A DNA stretch of 32,924 bases from JBEHWX01 sp048498995 (GTDB taxonomy: Bacteria > Bacteroidota > Ignavibacteria > OLB7): NCBI GenBank assembly GCA_048498995.1, contig JBEHWX010000065.1, forward strand, positions 1-32,924, given 5' to 3'. Under the pieces are notes generated by a model. It was given only the letters and a program-made list of their open reading frames with translations. It was not told the origin of the DNA and did no database searches. The position numbers and the translations under genes were made by a program. Positions 8,701 to 18,300 of this stretch are shown here, piece by piece. The number at the start of each line of letters is the position of its first letter. The stretch's first letter is position 1.

Positions 8701-11700
8701 CGATGCATCATTGCTCGGATCGGGGACCGCCCACTCCGGGGTGCCGTTGGAGGCGGTCATGCTCCCGTACCTGACCCCGAAGAGGATCGGACGGGACTGG
8801 GTTCCGCGACCGAACGTGGTCGGCCGCTCGAAGAAGGTGGTGACCGGCATGTCGAACGTCAGATCGTTCCGGAACAGGCGGATGTATCTGTAGGTGCCGT
8901 ACCGGGTATATCCCTCGGTGTTGGTGAACGGCTCCTCGAGTCCCTTGGCGATCGCCTTGAGCGTCGGGACCACCGGGAGCCGCGAGTCGGTCTGCCCGGT
9001 CGGCAGCGACAGATACCGATGCACCGTCGGCGCCTGCGGAGCCATCGAGCGCTGCGCCTCCAGCGGCTCCGGCGCCTCGTACTCGGCCATGTAGATGTAG
9101 CGCTTCGTCGGATCGGTGACCTTCCAGTCGATGGCGCCGAGGCCGAGCATGCGGGCTATGTGGTAATCCTGCGCGCCGAGCTGCAGCAGCTCCAGCAGGC
9201 TGAGCTTCATCTCGGTCGTGTCTCCGGCCATGATGGACTTCTCGGTGCTCAACGCCGCTACGTTCCACCAGTCCTTGCTCTTGTCCAGATACTTGACCAC
9301 CGCCGCGCGAAGCGACTGCTCGACCGGACGATTGTAGATGCCGGCCGACGGGTTGGCGACCGGAGCGCGGCGTGGAATCCAGCGATCCTGATAGTTGATC
9401 GCCCGCGCCCGCATCAGCACTCCCCTGGTCGGATCGGTGCTGAACTTCGGCCAGGTGCCGTCGATCGTGTACTTTCCTGGATCCTCGATACGTCTGTAGA
9501 CCTCGGTATCGTCCAGCGTAAGGCCGAGCCGGGCCAGCGGCGACCAGAGATAGCGGCGCCTGGCCGATGCGTGGAAGTCGTCGAACGTCTCCAGACGGAT
9601 CACCGTCGGCAGACAGGAGACGCACGAGAAGAGGACGTACTCGATTGCCTCGCTCACCACCCGGTGCGGGTTGGCCGAGCCGCTGACCTGCGCGCGCGCC
9701 GAGAGGAAATTCACCTCGTCGCTCGCCGGGTCATCGTTGCGCGAGATCGTCTCGAACCGGACCGACGGGAACGCGCCCGGGTTGCTGATATCCACCTCGA
9801 CGGCGAACATCAGCTTCAGGATGGTCTCGACGCGATAGACCCCCTGGTATCCCTGGCGCACGGTCTGCACGTGGGCCAGCGTGGGGGGATTCGGAATCGC
9901 CCAGCCATACTTCCCGGCCTCGAAGCTGATCTGCACGGTGGTGACCGCGTCGCTGAAGGTGGAATCGTAGGGAACGTCGTTGAACGTCCAGGTGACGCCA
10001 TCGGCATTCGAGCCGGTGATGCTGTTCGGCACCATGGTCATCAGGTCGATCACCAGCGGGAATCGCTGGTTCGGCCCGTATGGCGCCTTGAACACCTTCA
10101 CGTAATCGTCCTGCCGGTTGAACGGATTGGTGCCGTAGTAGTCGGTGCCCGGCCCGGCCAGGCTCCCCTTCGGCAGATGTTCGCCGAGCTGGTTCAGCAG
10201 CGCCCAGCGCAGATGGACGCCGGCCGAGCTGCCGTCACCTCCGGTGGCGCTTCCGACGGAGCCGGCGGCCTGGAGATAGAGGGATTCCGACTGCAACACC
10301 ACGTTCTCGGTGTTCTCGTCGGAACAGACCACCCGCCCCGCACGCTGCATCGCGCCGCGAAGCGCCACCGTGGCCGCGCGCAGCGGATCGAGCGCGGTCT
10401 CCAGTTGCGCCACGAGCGCCGGCGCGGGGTCCGTGACGCGAAGCCCGTAGCCGATGAAGAAGGCCATGATCTGCCGGACACGCTCGCAGAGCGTATCCGC
10501 GCAAGAGTCCGAGACGAACGGCACGCTCAGCGATCCGGCCACCGACACCAGGCGCGCGTACAGGTCATCGATCGCCGTGCGCAGGGATAGGTCGGTGCCG
10601 TCGAAATAGGCGACGATCGACGCATAGCCCACCCTCTCGGTATCGGAGAAGCCGGCCACCAGATCGCACGCGCGGCAGATGCAGCTCAACAGCTCCATCC
10701 ACTGGTCGCGGTAATCGGTCATCGGCGTGGCCGGACGCGGCAGGGCGCTGCCGATCGTCAGCGCATACGCCTCGGCCTGCGAGACGAAGACCGCGAAGAA
10801 GAGATCCACGAGCGCCTGATTGGTCCGGGCAAGCTCGTCGTACCGGGCACGGGCGGCCGCCATGATGCCGATCACGTACTCGAGCCGCTCGCAGAAACTG
10901 GCCGACGGCGGCTCCGGTCCGGGGGGATAGGTCGTGGCCGGCAACCCGAGCTGATGCTGAAGATTCGGCAGCTCCGGACGCAGTTGCGCCAGCAGCGCCT
11001 CCAGGGCAACGACCGCCGGCGCCGAGGGGCTCGGCGTCGTGGCGCAGAGAATCCCGAAGAGCTCCGGCATCCGCTCCAGACGACCGCAGAGATCCCAGGG
11101 CTCGGTACAGATGCCGATGCCCGCCGTCGCCAGGCCGGTGGTGAACGTCGCGTAGGCGGCCGAGAAGTCCCCCAGACGCGCGGCAAGCGCGGAGACGAGC
11201 GTCGCATCCCAGGCGTACAGCGGCGAGCAGAGCCAGCTGAATCGCCTCAGGAGCTGGAACAGGCTCCAGCAGGTCGTCCCCATCACTCCCGCCGGGAAGG
11301 GGCTGGCCGGCGCCGACACGCCGAAGACATCGGCGTAGAGCGCGGCCACGCGGCTGGTGAAGAGCGTGTCGAAGCTGTCGCGAAGCTCCTGCGGCAGCTC
11401 GGCGCGACGGAGGCAGACCTTCACCAGGCACTCGATCATCCCCATCCAGGTCTTGCACGGATCGTCGCAGGGAGCCAGGCCGACCGCGGCGAACGCGTCG
11501 TGGAGGGTCACGTAGCTCGCGTGGAGCCAGTCGTAGGAGGCATCGTATGCGTCGAGCGTGGCCGTGCCGCCGGAGCAACAGAAGCAGACCCCGAACAGAT
11601 CCTCGAAGGAGGAGACCAGATAGTTGCAGCAGTAATATCCCGAGGAAGTTCCGAGCGGCGCGGGCGCGGCAAGCGACTGCTCGAAGCAGAGGAGCTGATC

Positions 11701-14700
11701 GATCTGGCTGGCCAGCGACGGATGGCTCGCGGCGATGCGCGGCCTGTAGGTGCAGAAGCGGCAGAGACACCCGAGCAGATCGAGCCACTCCTCGCAGCGG
11801 CGGCACGGACCGTCGCACGGCAACGGATTGGAGAGCTCGGTGGCGGCCAGGTCCGAGACCTTCCGACGCAGAAGATCGTAGAAGCAGTCGATCGTCAGCC
11901 GAAGGTGGGCCGGCAGCGAGCCGAAGCTCGTGTAGGCCCGGAACATCACGCGGACTGCGCGGCGCAGGTGCGCGCAGACATCGCTTCCCTCCAGCGGAAT
12001 GCTGGTCGGCAGCTCTCCCATCGCCAGCAGGATCAGTCCGATCTGCCCGTCGAAACAGGAAAGCCCGCTCACGATATCCAGATATGCCTGATTCGAGTAG
12101 AACGGATCGTTCACCTGGCGCGTCGTGCAGCAGAGGAAGTTGACGAGCCTCGGAAGCATCACCACCTTGTCGCACGGAACCGGGATATCGGAGCATGGCG
12201 GGAGCGGATGCCCTTCATCACCGCAGCACTCATCGGCCAGCAGCGTCGCGGTGACGCCGGTAATGGAGCCGGTGGCCGAGAAGGCCATGTTGTATTCCGG
12301 ATCGTTGGTGACCTCCGCGCGAATGCAGTGGCGTCCCGGTCCGACGGTCAGCGTCACGTCCACCGACTCCGGGGCGTGCATGTTCTGCGTGGTCGCCGAG
12401 TGGACGAGGGTGGAATCCAGGTAGATGTCGGCAGTGTCGTCGGCCAGATAGGTGATCTGAATCCTGATCGTGCCGGCGGTGCAGACGCAGAAGCAGCGCT
12501 TGAATGTGGTAACGCCGACCACGTTGTCGCTGGCGGACTCGTGCGGCGAGATCCAGTCGCTGCCGGACACCGGATCGCCGATAACGAACGGATCGGTGAC
12601 GATGTGCGGAGTGCGCGGGGTCGCGAGCATCAGGTTATCGACGCGCGTCACCATCCAGGGAGCCTGGCCGGTCACCAGCGAGAGCGAGCTGGAGGTGCAT
12701 GCCGGATCGCAGGCAACCAGCTCCTGGAATTCGAGTTGGATCACGATCCGAATCTCTCCGAGCTGGATCCGGATATTCGAATCCACGGTGCCGCCGCAGC
12801 AGGCGCAGTGCTCCTTGAACCAGTCGAGGAGCTTGTGCACCTCCTGGCAGAACTTGTCGCGCGGCGTCGGATACGATCCGATAATCCCCCCGAAGATGGT
12901 CGAGTAGGCAACGTCGACGTTGAATCCGAGCCGCGTCACGGCCAGATCGAGCGTGCCGTTCAGCAGCGGATCGGCCGGGCTTTCCGCGGCGCGGTCGCAC
13001 AGGCGGACCATGCAGTCGAGCACCTCGATCCACCCCTCGCAGAACGGATCGGGCTCGGCGCAGAGGCCGGGATAACTCGTGAGGAACAGGTTGTAGGCGC
13101 TCTGCAGATCATCCATCACCTCGTCGAGATACGCCTTCAGAATCGGGTCGATGGTTCCGTAGACGCAGAGGGAACCGAAATAGGAGATCAGCCCCTCGAG
13201 CGGATCGCAGATATAGCTCTGCTCGGAGGGCTGGCTGCCGGGCGCTCCCTCCGAGGCCCAGACGAGCTTGTCGATGATCGGCCCGAACGCCGCGTCGAAG
13301 TCGGCCATGATGACGCCGTTGAGCGAGCCGGAGCGGTCGCAGACCCGCTTCAGGCATTCCAGGATCGGCGTCCACGCGTCGCACCAGGACTGCGTGATCG
13401 AAGTCGAGGAGTCGCAGAGATCCTCGAACTGTTCGAGCATCTGATCGCGCGCGGCCTGGAGATCGGCCAGCTTCGCCTCCAGACGGAGCTTGAGGATCGG
13501 ATCGATCGTCCCGTTCGGACAGCGCGCGTTGAAGAAGCTCCAGAGCTGATCGATCTTGAAGCAGAGCAGATCGATGCCGAACGCGCCCGACGGCGGCGTC
13601 GGAGGGATCGGGAAGGCGATCGCGAGCAGATCGTCGATCACCGTCGTGAAATCGGCGAGCACCTCGGCCCGGATCGCGTCGGTGAGCAGTCCCTTCTTCG
13701 CGCAGATGTTCTTCAGGCAATCGAGGATCGGCATCCAGTCGGTGCAATGGGTCATCGGCACCGAGGCCGAACAGAGGTCGCCGTTGCGCGTGGTGAACCC
13801 GGACATCGCGCTCTCGAACTGCGCGAGCATCGTATCGAGCTGCGTGCGGCGGATGTGACTGGCCGGCACCACGTTCTGCGAACAGAGCTTGTCGAAGTAG
13901 GCCTTCACCTTGTCCAGAAGCTGGCAGGTGTTGGAGATGCCGGCGCCGAGCAGTCCGCTGATACCCGGAAGGCCGAGGAAGGTGGCGAGGCTTCGCACGT
14001 AGCTGCCGAAGCTCGACTCGACATCGTTGACGAGCCCGCTCGGCAGACTCGCGCGCTGGGAGCAGAGCTTCTTCAGGCAGGTCAGCACCGTCGACCACCG
14101 CGTGCAGAAATTCTTCTCCGGCGGATTGCAGAGCGTATAGTTGTTCGCCTCCAGAATATCGTTCAGGAGCTGCTTCTTGTCGTAGAGCGTGGAATACGCG
14201 CTGTCGAGGGTCGTTCCCCACGCCGGGGCCGCGAGCGGACAGCGGCGGCAGTACCAGGCCCAGAAGCTGACGATGTAGCGGAGCTTGTCGCAGTTGATCG
14301 ACGGATTCGACGGCGCGACCGACGACGGCATTCCCTCCGACTGCGCTCTCGGCTTCACCTGCAGGTAGAGCGCGTCGATGTCGCCGGCGATGTTGGTGTC
14401 GTAGTAGTTGACCGCCGTGGTCGGCAGCGTCGACCGGTAAACGCAGAACCGGCAGAAGCAGTCGAGCAGCTCGCGCCAGCGCTGGCAGAGCTCGATCACC
14501 TGAAAGTCGATCAGCGTGTGCACCTCGACCATGTAGGGCTCGACGTAGGTGACCACCTGCTCGGAGAAATCGTCGATGGTATATCGGCGTCCCCAGGGAA
14601 GCGTCGAGATCGAGCGCGCCGCTCCCTGCACCACGTCGAAGGTGAACTGCTGGAGGGCAAGGAAGCCGCTGCCACTCGGCGAGAGCCCGAGCGCCAGATC

Positions 14701-15258
14701 GTTGCCGATCCGCTGGAGCTTGGGAGCATACGAGGTGAACACGTTGCCGAGCGAGACGATCGACGGCTTCGTGTAGAAGTCGCTGAACTGGTCGGCGCCT
14801 ATGCAAAGCCACCGTCCGAATGCCGCCCACTCGTATTGATGCGTGCAGAGCCATTCGGGATTGTAGCTGACCGGGTAGTCGCGCCAGGTGGCGCGGTAGG
14901 TGAGCTTGAACGTGGCCGTGGCCCCGACGCCGGATCCGACGGTCACGTTCATGTTGAAGACCTGCGTGGAGGCCGACGCGATCGAAAGGAAGGTGGACGC
15001 TCCACCGGAGACCGCCGCCGTGGTGCCGGGCCCGGTGATCGACACGTTGACCGGCATGGTGTGCGGCGCCAGTGAGGGGTCGCGCTCGATGCCGCCCAGA
15101 TTCTCGCTCATGGGCATGATCGAGCCGGGAGGCATGACCATCGGGAACTGCACGCTTTCGCCGGCGACGGTGAAATTGAACGTGAAATTCGTCCCGACGT
15201 TCCCCCCCATGTACGTGATCTGCTCGAGCGTCAACAGCGCTATCTGAAGCTGACTCAT
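5758..15258 (-). CDS. Giant protein (3166 aa): cysteine-rich helical repeats plus beta-rich C-terminal half
   Basis: I do not recognise a named family for the whole protein. Residues 1-160 look like a beta-sandwich (Thr/Val/Gly-rich strands), followed by a bridging region. Residues 258-854 and 1095-1645 are helical, cysteine-rich repeats in which C-x2-W-x5-C-x4-C modules alternate with C-x13-C modules. Residues about 856-1010 are a beta domain splitting the array. From about 1646 to the end the protein is beta-rich, opening with HLRW at 1682-1685, and its last 330 or so residues resemble two fibronectin-III-like modules. I count about 78 Cys between residues 138 and 1645 and only two afterwards (around residue 1850). 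There is no signal peptide or membrane helix. The ATG at 15258 is the first start after the 140-bp gap and has no clear Shine-Dalgarno. It is last in a three-gene row. Function is unknown; a structural or adhesive role is a guess. Confidence 0.85.
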   Translation of the reverse strand: MSQLQIALLTLEQITYMGGNVGTNFTFNFTVAGESVQFPMVMPPGSIMPMSENLGGIERDPSLAPHTMPVNVSITGPGTTAAVSGGASTFLSIASASTQVFNMNVTVGSGVGATATFKLTYRATWRDYPVSYNPEWLCTHQYEWAAFGRWLCIGADQFSDFYTKPSIVSLGNVFTSYAPKLQRIGNDLALGLSPSGSGFLALQQFTFDVVQGAARSISTLPWGRRYTIDDFSEQVVTYVEPYMVEVHTLIDFQVIELCQRWRELLDCFCRFCVYRSTLPTTAVNYYDTNIAGDIDALYLQVKPRAQSEGMPSSVAPSNPSINCDKLRYIVSFWAWYCRRCPLAAPAWGTTLDSAYSTLYDKKQLLNDILEANNYTLCNPPEKNFCTRWSTVLTCLKKLCSQRASLPSGLVNDVESSFGSYVRSLATFLGLPGISGLLGAGISNTCQLLDKVKAYFDKLCSQNVVPASHIRRTQLDTMLAQFESAMSGFTTRNGDLCSASVPMTHCTDWMPILDCLKNICAKKGLLTDAIRAEVLADFTTVIDDLLAIAFPIPPTPPSGAFGIDLLCFKIDQLWSFFNARCPNGTIDPILKLRLEAKLADLQAARDQMLEQFEDLCDSSTSITQSWCDAWTPILECLKRVCDRSGSLNGVIMADFDAAFGPIIDKLVWASEGAPGSQPSEQSYICDPLEGLISYFGSLCVYGTIDPILKAYLDEVMDDLQSAYNLFLTSYPGLCAEPDPFCEGWIEVLDCMVRLCDRAAESPADPLLNGTLDLAVTRLGFNVDVAYSTIFGGIIGSYPTPRDKFCQEVHKLLDWFKEHCACCGGTVDSNIRIQLGEIRIVIQLEFQELVACDPACTSSSLSLVTGQAPWMVTRVDNLMLATPRTPHIVTDPFVIGDPVSGSDWISPHESASDNVVGVTTFKRCFCVCTAGTIRIQITYLADDTADIYLDSTLVHSATTQNMHAPESVDVTLTVGPGRHCIRAEVTNDPEYNMAFSATGSITGVTATLLADECCGDEGHPLPPCSDIPVPCDKVVMLPRLVNFLCCTTRQVNDPFYSNQAYLDIVSGLSCFDGQIGLILLAMGELPTSIPLEGSDVCAHLRRAVRVMFRAYTSFGSLPAHLRLTIDCFYDLLRRKVSDLAATELSNPLPCDGPCRRCEEWLDLLGCLCRFCTYRPRIAASHPSLASQIDQLLCFEQSLAAPAPLGTSSGYYCCNYLVSSFEDLFGVCFCCSGGTATLDAYDASYDWLHASYVTLHDAFAAVGLAPCDDPCKTWMGMIECLVKVCLRRAELPQELRDSFDTLFTSRVAALYADVFGVSAPASPFPAGVMGTTCWSLFQLLRRFSWLCSPLYAWDATLVSALAARLGDFSAAYATFTTGLATAGIGICTEPWDLCGRLERMPELFGILCATTPSPSAPAVVALEALLAQLRPELPNLQHQLGLPATTYPPGPEPPSASFCERLEYVIGIMAAARARYDELARTNQALVDLFFAVFVSQAEAYALTIGSALPRPATPMTDYRDQWMELLSCICRACDLVAGFSDTERVGYASIVAYFDGTDLSLRTAIDDLYARLVSVAGSLSVPFVSDSCADTLCERVRQIMAFFIGYGLRVTDPAPALVAQLETALDPLRAATVALRGAMQRAGRVVCSDENTENVVLQSESLYLQAAGSVGSATGGDGSSAGVHLRWALLNQLGEHLPKGSLAGPGTDYYGTNPFNRQDDYVKVFKAPYGPNQRFPLVIDLMTMVPNSITGSNADGVTWTFNDVPYDSTFSDAVTTVQISFEAGKYGWAIPNPPTLAHVQTVRQGYQGVYRVETILKLMFAVEVDISNPGAFPSVRFETISRNDDPASDEVNFLSARAQVSGSANPHRVVSEAIEYVLFSCVSCLPTVIRLETFDDFHASARRRYLWSPLARLGLTLDDTEVYRRIEDPGKYTIDGTWPKFSTDPTRGVLMRARAINYQDRWIPRRAPVANPSAGIYNRPVEQSLRAAVVKYLDKSKDWWNVAALSTEKSIMAGDTTEMKLSLLELLQLGAQDYHIARMLGLGAIDWKVTDPTKRYIYMAEYEAPEPLEAQRSMAPQAPTVHRYLSLPTGQTDSRLPVVPTLKAIAKGLEEPFTNTEGYTRYGTYRYIRLFRNDLTFDMPVTTFFERPTTFGRGTQSRPILFGVRYGSMTASNGTPEWAVPDPSNDASETAGPDYHPYVDNDGRPEVVPIPDLAGKDGQPAPALFTHRIKRSDEAKPWHRYALYGINWFSRPSSTTTLSEVFKNEFPVLNTLQPPLNLKAQYLQREDVPLLNAPSENNVGYFKKTRVTFDWNHFHDLAYQFADEVHLYARISEPRRIRGKITTVELVGTSPEQAWVTTGPYQEHGMETTETITPALDPADVSRYLGSLLVTPSNRFEIVEAVSDAGNSGYAKFRIMAVNVAGEDGKMESGTPVTPREDELFLVVENFKNVDDLHLGLPDWYRLDGHKIKLVQFPPHTEAIVTEGREDDVLIGGLVHTLSQVVAQPVAGVYQVTMPGVSLGVYNDHVSNPAGLDISFYKGTFRVLDPLDTTKRRSLEVLKIVSTGPDLTLMVFDPENRLLAGGGTSPMWGNFHPSYRIYVEWETGEGIDPVASFEPVAPELSRITYMTAKAVDSTRFDSGGAPYRSDAAQPAVHLARQVQDLLPPAAPEGPDYASRPDFYGKASYTFDTAIDPDHLPYGMVFYRADEMAVLGALYRMSTITDQILPHLPEFRADDPHLEERWRDLIDVNLDGGGLFKDYGDGFRFPSPDKALEAGYHGPYELEFNGTKSPSEIVEKIKDAIRAAFLPLTESYVVYDQIGESSTLQTSSKKPVLRGPDGQLLDQSIPAQKAMFDPYPMIRKTPTSDPNRKIRFTDYTLDGASRNIYFYFSREVSSGLAAGEASGVKGPVRLVNTFPPVAPSVALVRAMPANAALETSPEVLLRFNPPPAGERIRQIWIYRAVDEPSSRGIRMMKRLEPIVLDEDLPTDAQFDVRDTFTDLQAGESIPFGQPIYYRVVVARRITNENGLEELVPSHPSESVMVSLMDTINPVAPSLEVDAVEVMAPVPDDDKVLKLTDVVISWEAKTYNATYRLYKLSPLGQWTLVKTFAPPQPGSTIVYDWSADHPATTENPENPNLLKLVDGREIYHRFKVVVTNSSGLVSLNDEVKIV
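10324..11976 (-). repeat. Cysteine-rich helical repeat block 2 (protein repeats)
   Basis: Codes for residues 1095-1645 of the 3166-aa protein. Type A modules start at Cys1155 and Cys1268, with a degenerate one around Trp1520 whose first Cys is Arg. Type B modules start at Cys1211, 1330 and 1391. Decayed B forms at 1095, 1456 and 1591 keep the first Cys but lose the second. Block 2 is less regular than block 1. Confidence 0.8.
12229..12693 (-). other. Beta domain interrupting the repeat array
   Basis: Codes for residues 856-1010 of the 3166-aa protein. Alternating hydrophobic strands, the segment DDTADIYLDSTLVHSATTQ and a late GPGRHCIRAEV strand resemble PA14-like or carbohydrate-binding beta-sandwich domains. 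The similarity is by eye and the family is not certain. Cysteine clusters (C-x-C-x-C at 922-926 and CC at 1011-1012) flank it. Confidence 0.45.
12697..14487 (-). repeat. Cysteine-rich helical repeat block 1 (protein repeats)
   Basis: Codes for residues 258-854 of the 3166-aa protein. Type A modules (C-x2-W-x5-C-x4-C) start at Cys258, 385, 505, 626 and 740. Type B modules (C-x13-C, usually with Phe or Trp in the middle) start at Cys323, 445, 566, 684 and 804. The A-to-A period is 114-127 residues. An extra Cys 8-11 residues before most A modules gives about six Cys per A-B unit. Both types share the C-x13-C frame, so A and B probably descend from one ancestral module. Confidence 0.85.
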
Positions 15259-15302
15259 GATGAATATCTATTTGGGGTTCACGGTGAATTGGTGGTGCGG
15301 AT

Positions 15303-15348
15303 CGGGCGCCGCGGAGCGCCCGCGCCGGCGGGGTGATCCCCCGCCGGC
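15303..15348 (-). terminator. Two GC-rich hairpins in the gap between giant genes 2 and 3
   Basis: On the minus strand, after the stop at 15399 and before the start at 15258, there is a 10-bp perfect stem (15324-15333 with 15339-15348, 5-nt loop) and a 7-bp perfect stem (15303-15309 with 15316-15322). No T-tract follows, so they may attenuate transcription or stabilise message ends rather than terminate it. The 140-bp gap shows no recognisable promoter. Confidence 0.45.
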
Positions 15349-15398
15349 CGTCGCGGACCGGCTCCGGCCGGCCACGGTCGTCGAGCGCGCCGCGCGCG

Positions 15399-18300
15399 CT
15401 AGGCGATGTCGATCGTCACGGTGATCGGAGCCACCGTCACCTCCTCCCAGACGGCGGGGTCGGCCTCGGTCGGACGCATCATGCGCGCCTCGGCGTAGGT
15501 GATGCCGTTGAAAAGCTTGTAGGTGAAGGTGATATCGACCGATCCGGTCGGATAGGTGAGATCCGCGCGAGTCAGCAGTACCCGCGTCACATCCTTGGCG
15601 AAATGAACGACCGTTCCGGCCACGCTCGCGCCGACCGTCGAGGCGAGATTCACTTCCGGCTGCTTCGGATCGTTGAACGGCTCCGGACTGCGGGCCAGCA
15701 CGCCGAGCACGGTGGTCGTCGAGCCGGAGGTCGTGGTCAGGATCGCGAACTCCGTGGTGGCCGGCCGCTCCATCTCCCCCAGCTTCAGCGCGCCATCGAC
15801 GATCCGCTCCAGCTTGTCGCCGAACTGCGTCGTCAGCAGGTCGTACCGGGCCGAGGTGGCATCGGTCGGCCTCTGATCGGTGAGCACGGCAAGCGCCATC
15901 GCGGCGTCGGCCGGGTCCACGTCGATCGTGTAGACCGCCTTCTTCGGTTGAGCGCCGTCGCTCAGCAGATAGCTGCCGATATGCTCCTGGAAGTTCCGGT
16001 ACCGGGATGTCTGGAAGACGAACTTGTGAACCTGGCGCTCCAGCGGGTCATCCGTGCCGATCTGCAGCACCGAATTGATCGTCAGCGTGTAGAGCTTGCT
16101 CGGAATCAGCGCCAGCTTGAACGGCAGATCCACGCTGCGCGCCGGCGGCGTGTTGCCGATCCGCTCGTCCGGCGTGAACGACACGCAGTCGCCGCCGGCA
16201 TTGGACATGATATAGTCGAAGATCCTCACATCGACCGGCTTCGGCGGCAGCACATCCGCCTTCCAGACCGGTGGTATCACGATCGCCGGCGCGTTCGGTG
16301 CGGATCCCGGATCACGGACGATGAACTTCAATCCGGATCGGACATCGCGCAGGCCGTCGCCATAGCTGGCCCACTCCCCGAACATCGAGCTCATGTAGTC
16401 CTTGGTGTAGAACAGCAGGAACTTGCTCCCCTCGTAGTAGAGCGGCTTGGCACCGACGATGTTGCCGTCGGCGTTCGGGTAGCTGCGCTCGTAGTCGATG
16501 TACTGCTTCAGCCCCACGTACTGGAACGACTCTTCCTTCTTCTGGTCGAGAAGCTGCTGGTAGCGGGGATGCACGTACGTCGGCGACGCCTCCGGTCCCT
16601 CCTCGTGGAAATGCCCGAGCGGGCCGGCGGTGCGGAATCCGAAGAAGTGCGCGCGCCGGTACCCACGTTTCCCCTCGATCTTCCCGATCCACTCGGTCGT
16701 CACCATCCGGAGCGCATACCGGGTGTTCGGCCGCCACAGCGGCTGCGTGACCTTGTTCAGGCAGTAGATGAAATCGTTGTTCACCTCCAGCACCAGCGAA
16801 TCATCGGGCAGATCGTCGTTGTACGCGGCGTCCTCCTCGGTGAGCCAGCAGACCTTCAGCAGATAGGTTGCGCAGGGAGTGGCTCCCTGACAGGCGCCGA
16901 CCGGCGCGATCACGATCCGATCGATCGGGCGATCCCCCTCGGCTCCATAGGTGACGGCCGTGCCGAGCTGATCGGCGTTGAGCCGCACCCGCTTCATCAA
17001 CGGATCGTAGGCACCGTCGGAAGCCGTGGGACAGAAGCGTGAGAGCGCGTTGGTCAGTCCCGTCGCCAGCGCGGTGCGCAGCGATTCATGCTGATCGAAG
17101 ATCGCATCCTTCGCGTCGGCGATCAGCGTGTAGCTCCCCAGGCTCGCGCCGAGGTAGTTGGCGATCGCGCGGACCTTGCGGCAGCGGCTGGTCGTGCTCC
17201 TGTCCGGCGTGGTTTCGATGCCGAGCATCTCCCCCCACTGGAGCGACTTCTTGGCAAGCTCGATCAGGTGCGACCCCATCCGCTCGTGCATCGAGTTGAC
17301 GGTGCCGCTGAAGACATCGGCCGGGAGGAAATCGCGATACCGGCAGATCCTCGACATGCAGAGCAGCATCCCCAGATAGGCGTCGCAGGCGACCTGCGCG
17401 GTATCCAGCAGCGGCCCGGGTCCCCCCAGGCTCCAGGTGGCCGAGGTGTCGGTGAATTCACCGCACATCTCGTTCATCCTCGTCTCGAGCGACAGCGGAA
17501 GCCGTTCGATCGAGCCGTAGGCGATCACGAGGGTCCTGACCACGCGTGTCACGATCGCGCAGAAATCGTCCTGATCCCAATCGCGCGGAATAGCTTCGAG
17601 GTCGAGCGCGGCGCAGATATCGTCGAGCAGATCGGCCGCGTCGTGCAGGATGTCCATCGCCGTGGCCAGTGGCTCGGAAGCGAGATCCGACGGGCTCGGC
17701 GGCGTGTTGCAGAGACGCCGATAGGTCTCGACCAGCGTCATCTGACGCTCGGCGCGCGTCGGCAGCGACGGGTCGCACAGATCGATCGGCTCCGGGAGGG
17801 CTCCGAGCGCCGTCACGAGATTCGCATACCGGCTCTGGAGATCGGCCACGTCCTGAGCGTCCAGATTGAACGTGAGCGACGAGTCGACACCGTTGCCCTG
17901 GAGGCAATCGTCGTAGATGTGCCCGAGCATGAAGCGGACCGAGAAGGCGACATTCTCGATGGCGGTATCCACCAGCGGCCAGGCCGGATAATCGTCGTAC
18001 GTGGTCATGAAGCCGCTGGCCATATCCATCAGCAGCTGATCGAAGTCGGCGACGATCTGGTCGACGATGCTCTTGGGAAGGAACGCGCGGCGTCTGATGA
18101 GCTGATCCAGGCAGTCGAGCGCGTTCACCCAGTTCGCGCATGAAGCGTCCATCGTGGCGCCGTCGCAGATCGCCGGGGTATACGGATAGACCGGCCCCTG
18201 GAGGAATCTGGTGGTCTCCTGCGGCGGGTCGCCGTACGAGCCGCGGAACGCGGCCAGCTCGGTATCGAGCCAGCTCTGCATCTCCGGCGTCACCGTCGAC

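Noticed and set aside
5716..10590. 1624-codon open frame on the plus strand opposite the 3166-aa gene
   Set aside because: Translation is Arg/His/Leu-rich and without family features. It mirrors the codon bias of the real minus-strand gene, which has recognisable repeats and domains.
10954..15075. 1373-codon plus-strand open frame
   Set aside because: Same shadow pattern. The opposite strand carries the regular Cys/Trp repeats, which cannot arise by chance.
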